Positions 4,879 through 5,603 of a stretch of DNA of 5,603 nucleotides are shown here, piece by piece. Each line of letters starts with the position of its first letter. Position 1 is the stretch's first letter. The notes beneath the pieces are model-generated. The model was not told where the DNA came from, searched no databases, and saw nothing but the letters and a program-made list of their open reading frames with translations. Origin of the DNA: Gemmatimonadales bacterium UBA4456 (GTDB lineage Bacteria > Gemmatimonadota > Gemmatimonadetes > Longimicrobiales > Gaopeijiaceae); the NCBI GenBank assembly GCA_002390225.1, contig DGOW01000047.1, forward strand, positions 11,229 through 16,831. The letters are read 5' to 3'. The translations under genes and the position numbers were made by a program.

Positions 4879-5603
4879 CAGTCTCCCACAATGTTGGTCA
4901 TTTCGTCTGCAAGTCCCTGCATGCCCTGCGGGCCAGCACCAGTCACCCCACCGCCGGTCGCAGCGCTTAACATATTCATCTTCAAATCGAAGTCGGACGG
5001 ATTGTTCGCCGCTGCTTTCGCAATCTGGAACTCCACCTCGTTCGACTTCACGAGCTCCATGAGGTGCTGATCAAAGGTCTGAGAGCCGTAGTGACTGCGC
5101 CCTTCCTCGATCAGATCATGGATCTCTTCCATACGCTCCGGGTCACGCAGGCAGTCCCGTATCGTCGACGTCATCAGCATGACCTCCATCGCAGCGACCC
5201 GACCACCTTCCCGCTTCTGCACGAGGCGCTGCGACGCAACGGCCTGCAACGATTCGGATAGCCGGACACGGATCATCTCCTGCTCGCTCGGTTCGAAGAT
5301 CGCGATGATCCGGGCGATCGTCTGAACAGCGTTCTTCGTGTGCAGAGTGGAAATAACCAGATGACCCGTTTCCGCTGCCTTGAGCGCCGTCTCGATGGTC
5401 GTCTTGTCGCGCATCTCACCGATCAGAATGACGTCGGGATCCTGGCGAAGCACACTGCGCAGGCCAGACTCGAACGAGTCGGTGTCCGTCCCGATGTCAC
5501 GCTGGGTGATCGAGCACTGGTCGTCGCGGTGCAGGAACTCGATCGGGTCTTCCAGCGTGACGATGTGGAGCCGCTTGTTGCGGTTCATCCAGTTGATCAT
5601 CGC
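4878..5603 (-). CDS. pilT: Type IV pilus retraction ATPase, PilT family, N-terminus cut by window edge
   Basis: Hexameric secretion-type ATPase on the cytoplasmic side of the type IV pilus machine, powering pilus retraction and twitching motility. The visible 241 residues are the C-terminal part; the Walker A motif lies beyond the right edge. Seen here are the Asp box TLEDPIEFLH (16-25), QRDIG (34-38), Walker B DPDVILIGEMRD (55-66), the His-box region ETGHLVISTLHT (78-89), and the C-terminal PilT pattern TFDQHLMEL followed later by PSDFDLKMNML. These favour PilT (or the paralogue PilU) over PilB or GspE assembly ATPases, which carry a Cys4 zinc motif that I do not see. A Gly/Met-rich tail of about 29 residues follows the conserved end. 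Its TGA overlaps the next gene's ATG by one base. PilT versus PilU cannot be settled from this fragment. Confidence 0.93.
   Translation of the reverse strand, partial: AMINWMNRNKRLHIVTLEDPIEFLHRDDQCSITQRDIGTDTDSFESGLRSVLRQDPDVILIGEMRDKTTIETALKAAETGHLVISTLHTKNAVQTIARIIAIFEPSEQEMIRVRLSESLQAVASQRLVQKREGGRVAAMEVMLMTSTIRDCLRDPERMEEIHDLIEEGRSHYGSQTFDQHLMELVKSNEVEFQIAKAAANNPSDFDLKMNMLSAATGGGVTGAGPQGMQGLADEMTNIVGD

Noticed and set aside
1..5603. Mobile element, CRISPR array, tRNA or rRNA, or defence system
   Set aside because: No direct-repeat array, transposase or integrase, tRNA-like fold or rRNA segment was seen. All coding space is housekeeping or pilus genes with uniform composition.

Overview
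The window is a GC-rich stretch of bacterial chromosome carrying mostly housekeeping genes. Five of the six protein genes lie on the minus strand; one small membrane-protein gene lies on the plus strand. GC-rich codon use, a type IV pilus retraction ATPase and an S16 protein with a long Ala/Glu/Lys tail suggest a GC-rich Gram-negative-type bacterium. Gemmatimonadota is my best guess, but it rests on general resemblance and is weak. Nothing points to a plasmid, phage, insertion sequence or CRISPR locus.

Layout, in the direction of minus-strand transcription (right to left). The right edge holds the C-terminal two thirds of a PilT-type ATPase. Its stop codon overlaps the start of a dihydrodipicolinate synthase/4-hydroxy-2-oxoglutarate aldolase family gene in a TGATG junction, so the two are probably co-transcribed and translationally coupled. 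After a 127-bp gap comes purA (adenylosuccinate synthetase). That gap holds a good sigma-70-type promoter followed by an intrinsic terminator hairpin placed before the purA start, an arrangement suggesting premature-termination control of purA. purA ends 6 bp from the stop of a convergent plus-strand gene for an unrecognised 138-residue membrane protein.

To the left, a 224-bp divergent intergenic region separates the membrane-protein gene from ffh (signal recognition particle GTPase). It holds a plausible ffh promoter, a perfect dyad and a sigma-54-like motif pointing at the membrane-protein gene. ffh is followed after 157 bp by rpsP (ribosomal protein S16), which runs off the left edge. The ffh-rpsP order is the start of the well-known ffh-rpsP-rimM-trmD-rplS cluster linking protein export and ribosome/tRNA maturation. 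The ffh-rpsP gap contains a weak hairpin with a T-tract.

I found no clear novel system. The most worthwhile leads are the purA leader, the unknown membrane protein with its divergent control region, and the coupled pilT-aldolase pair. All intergenic stretches are shorter than 300 bp.
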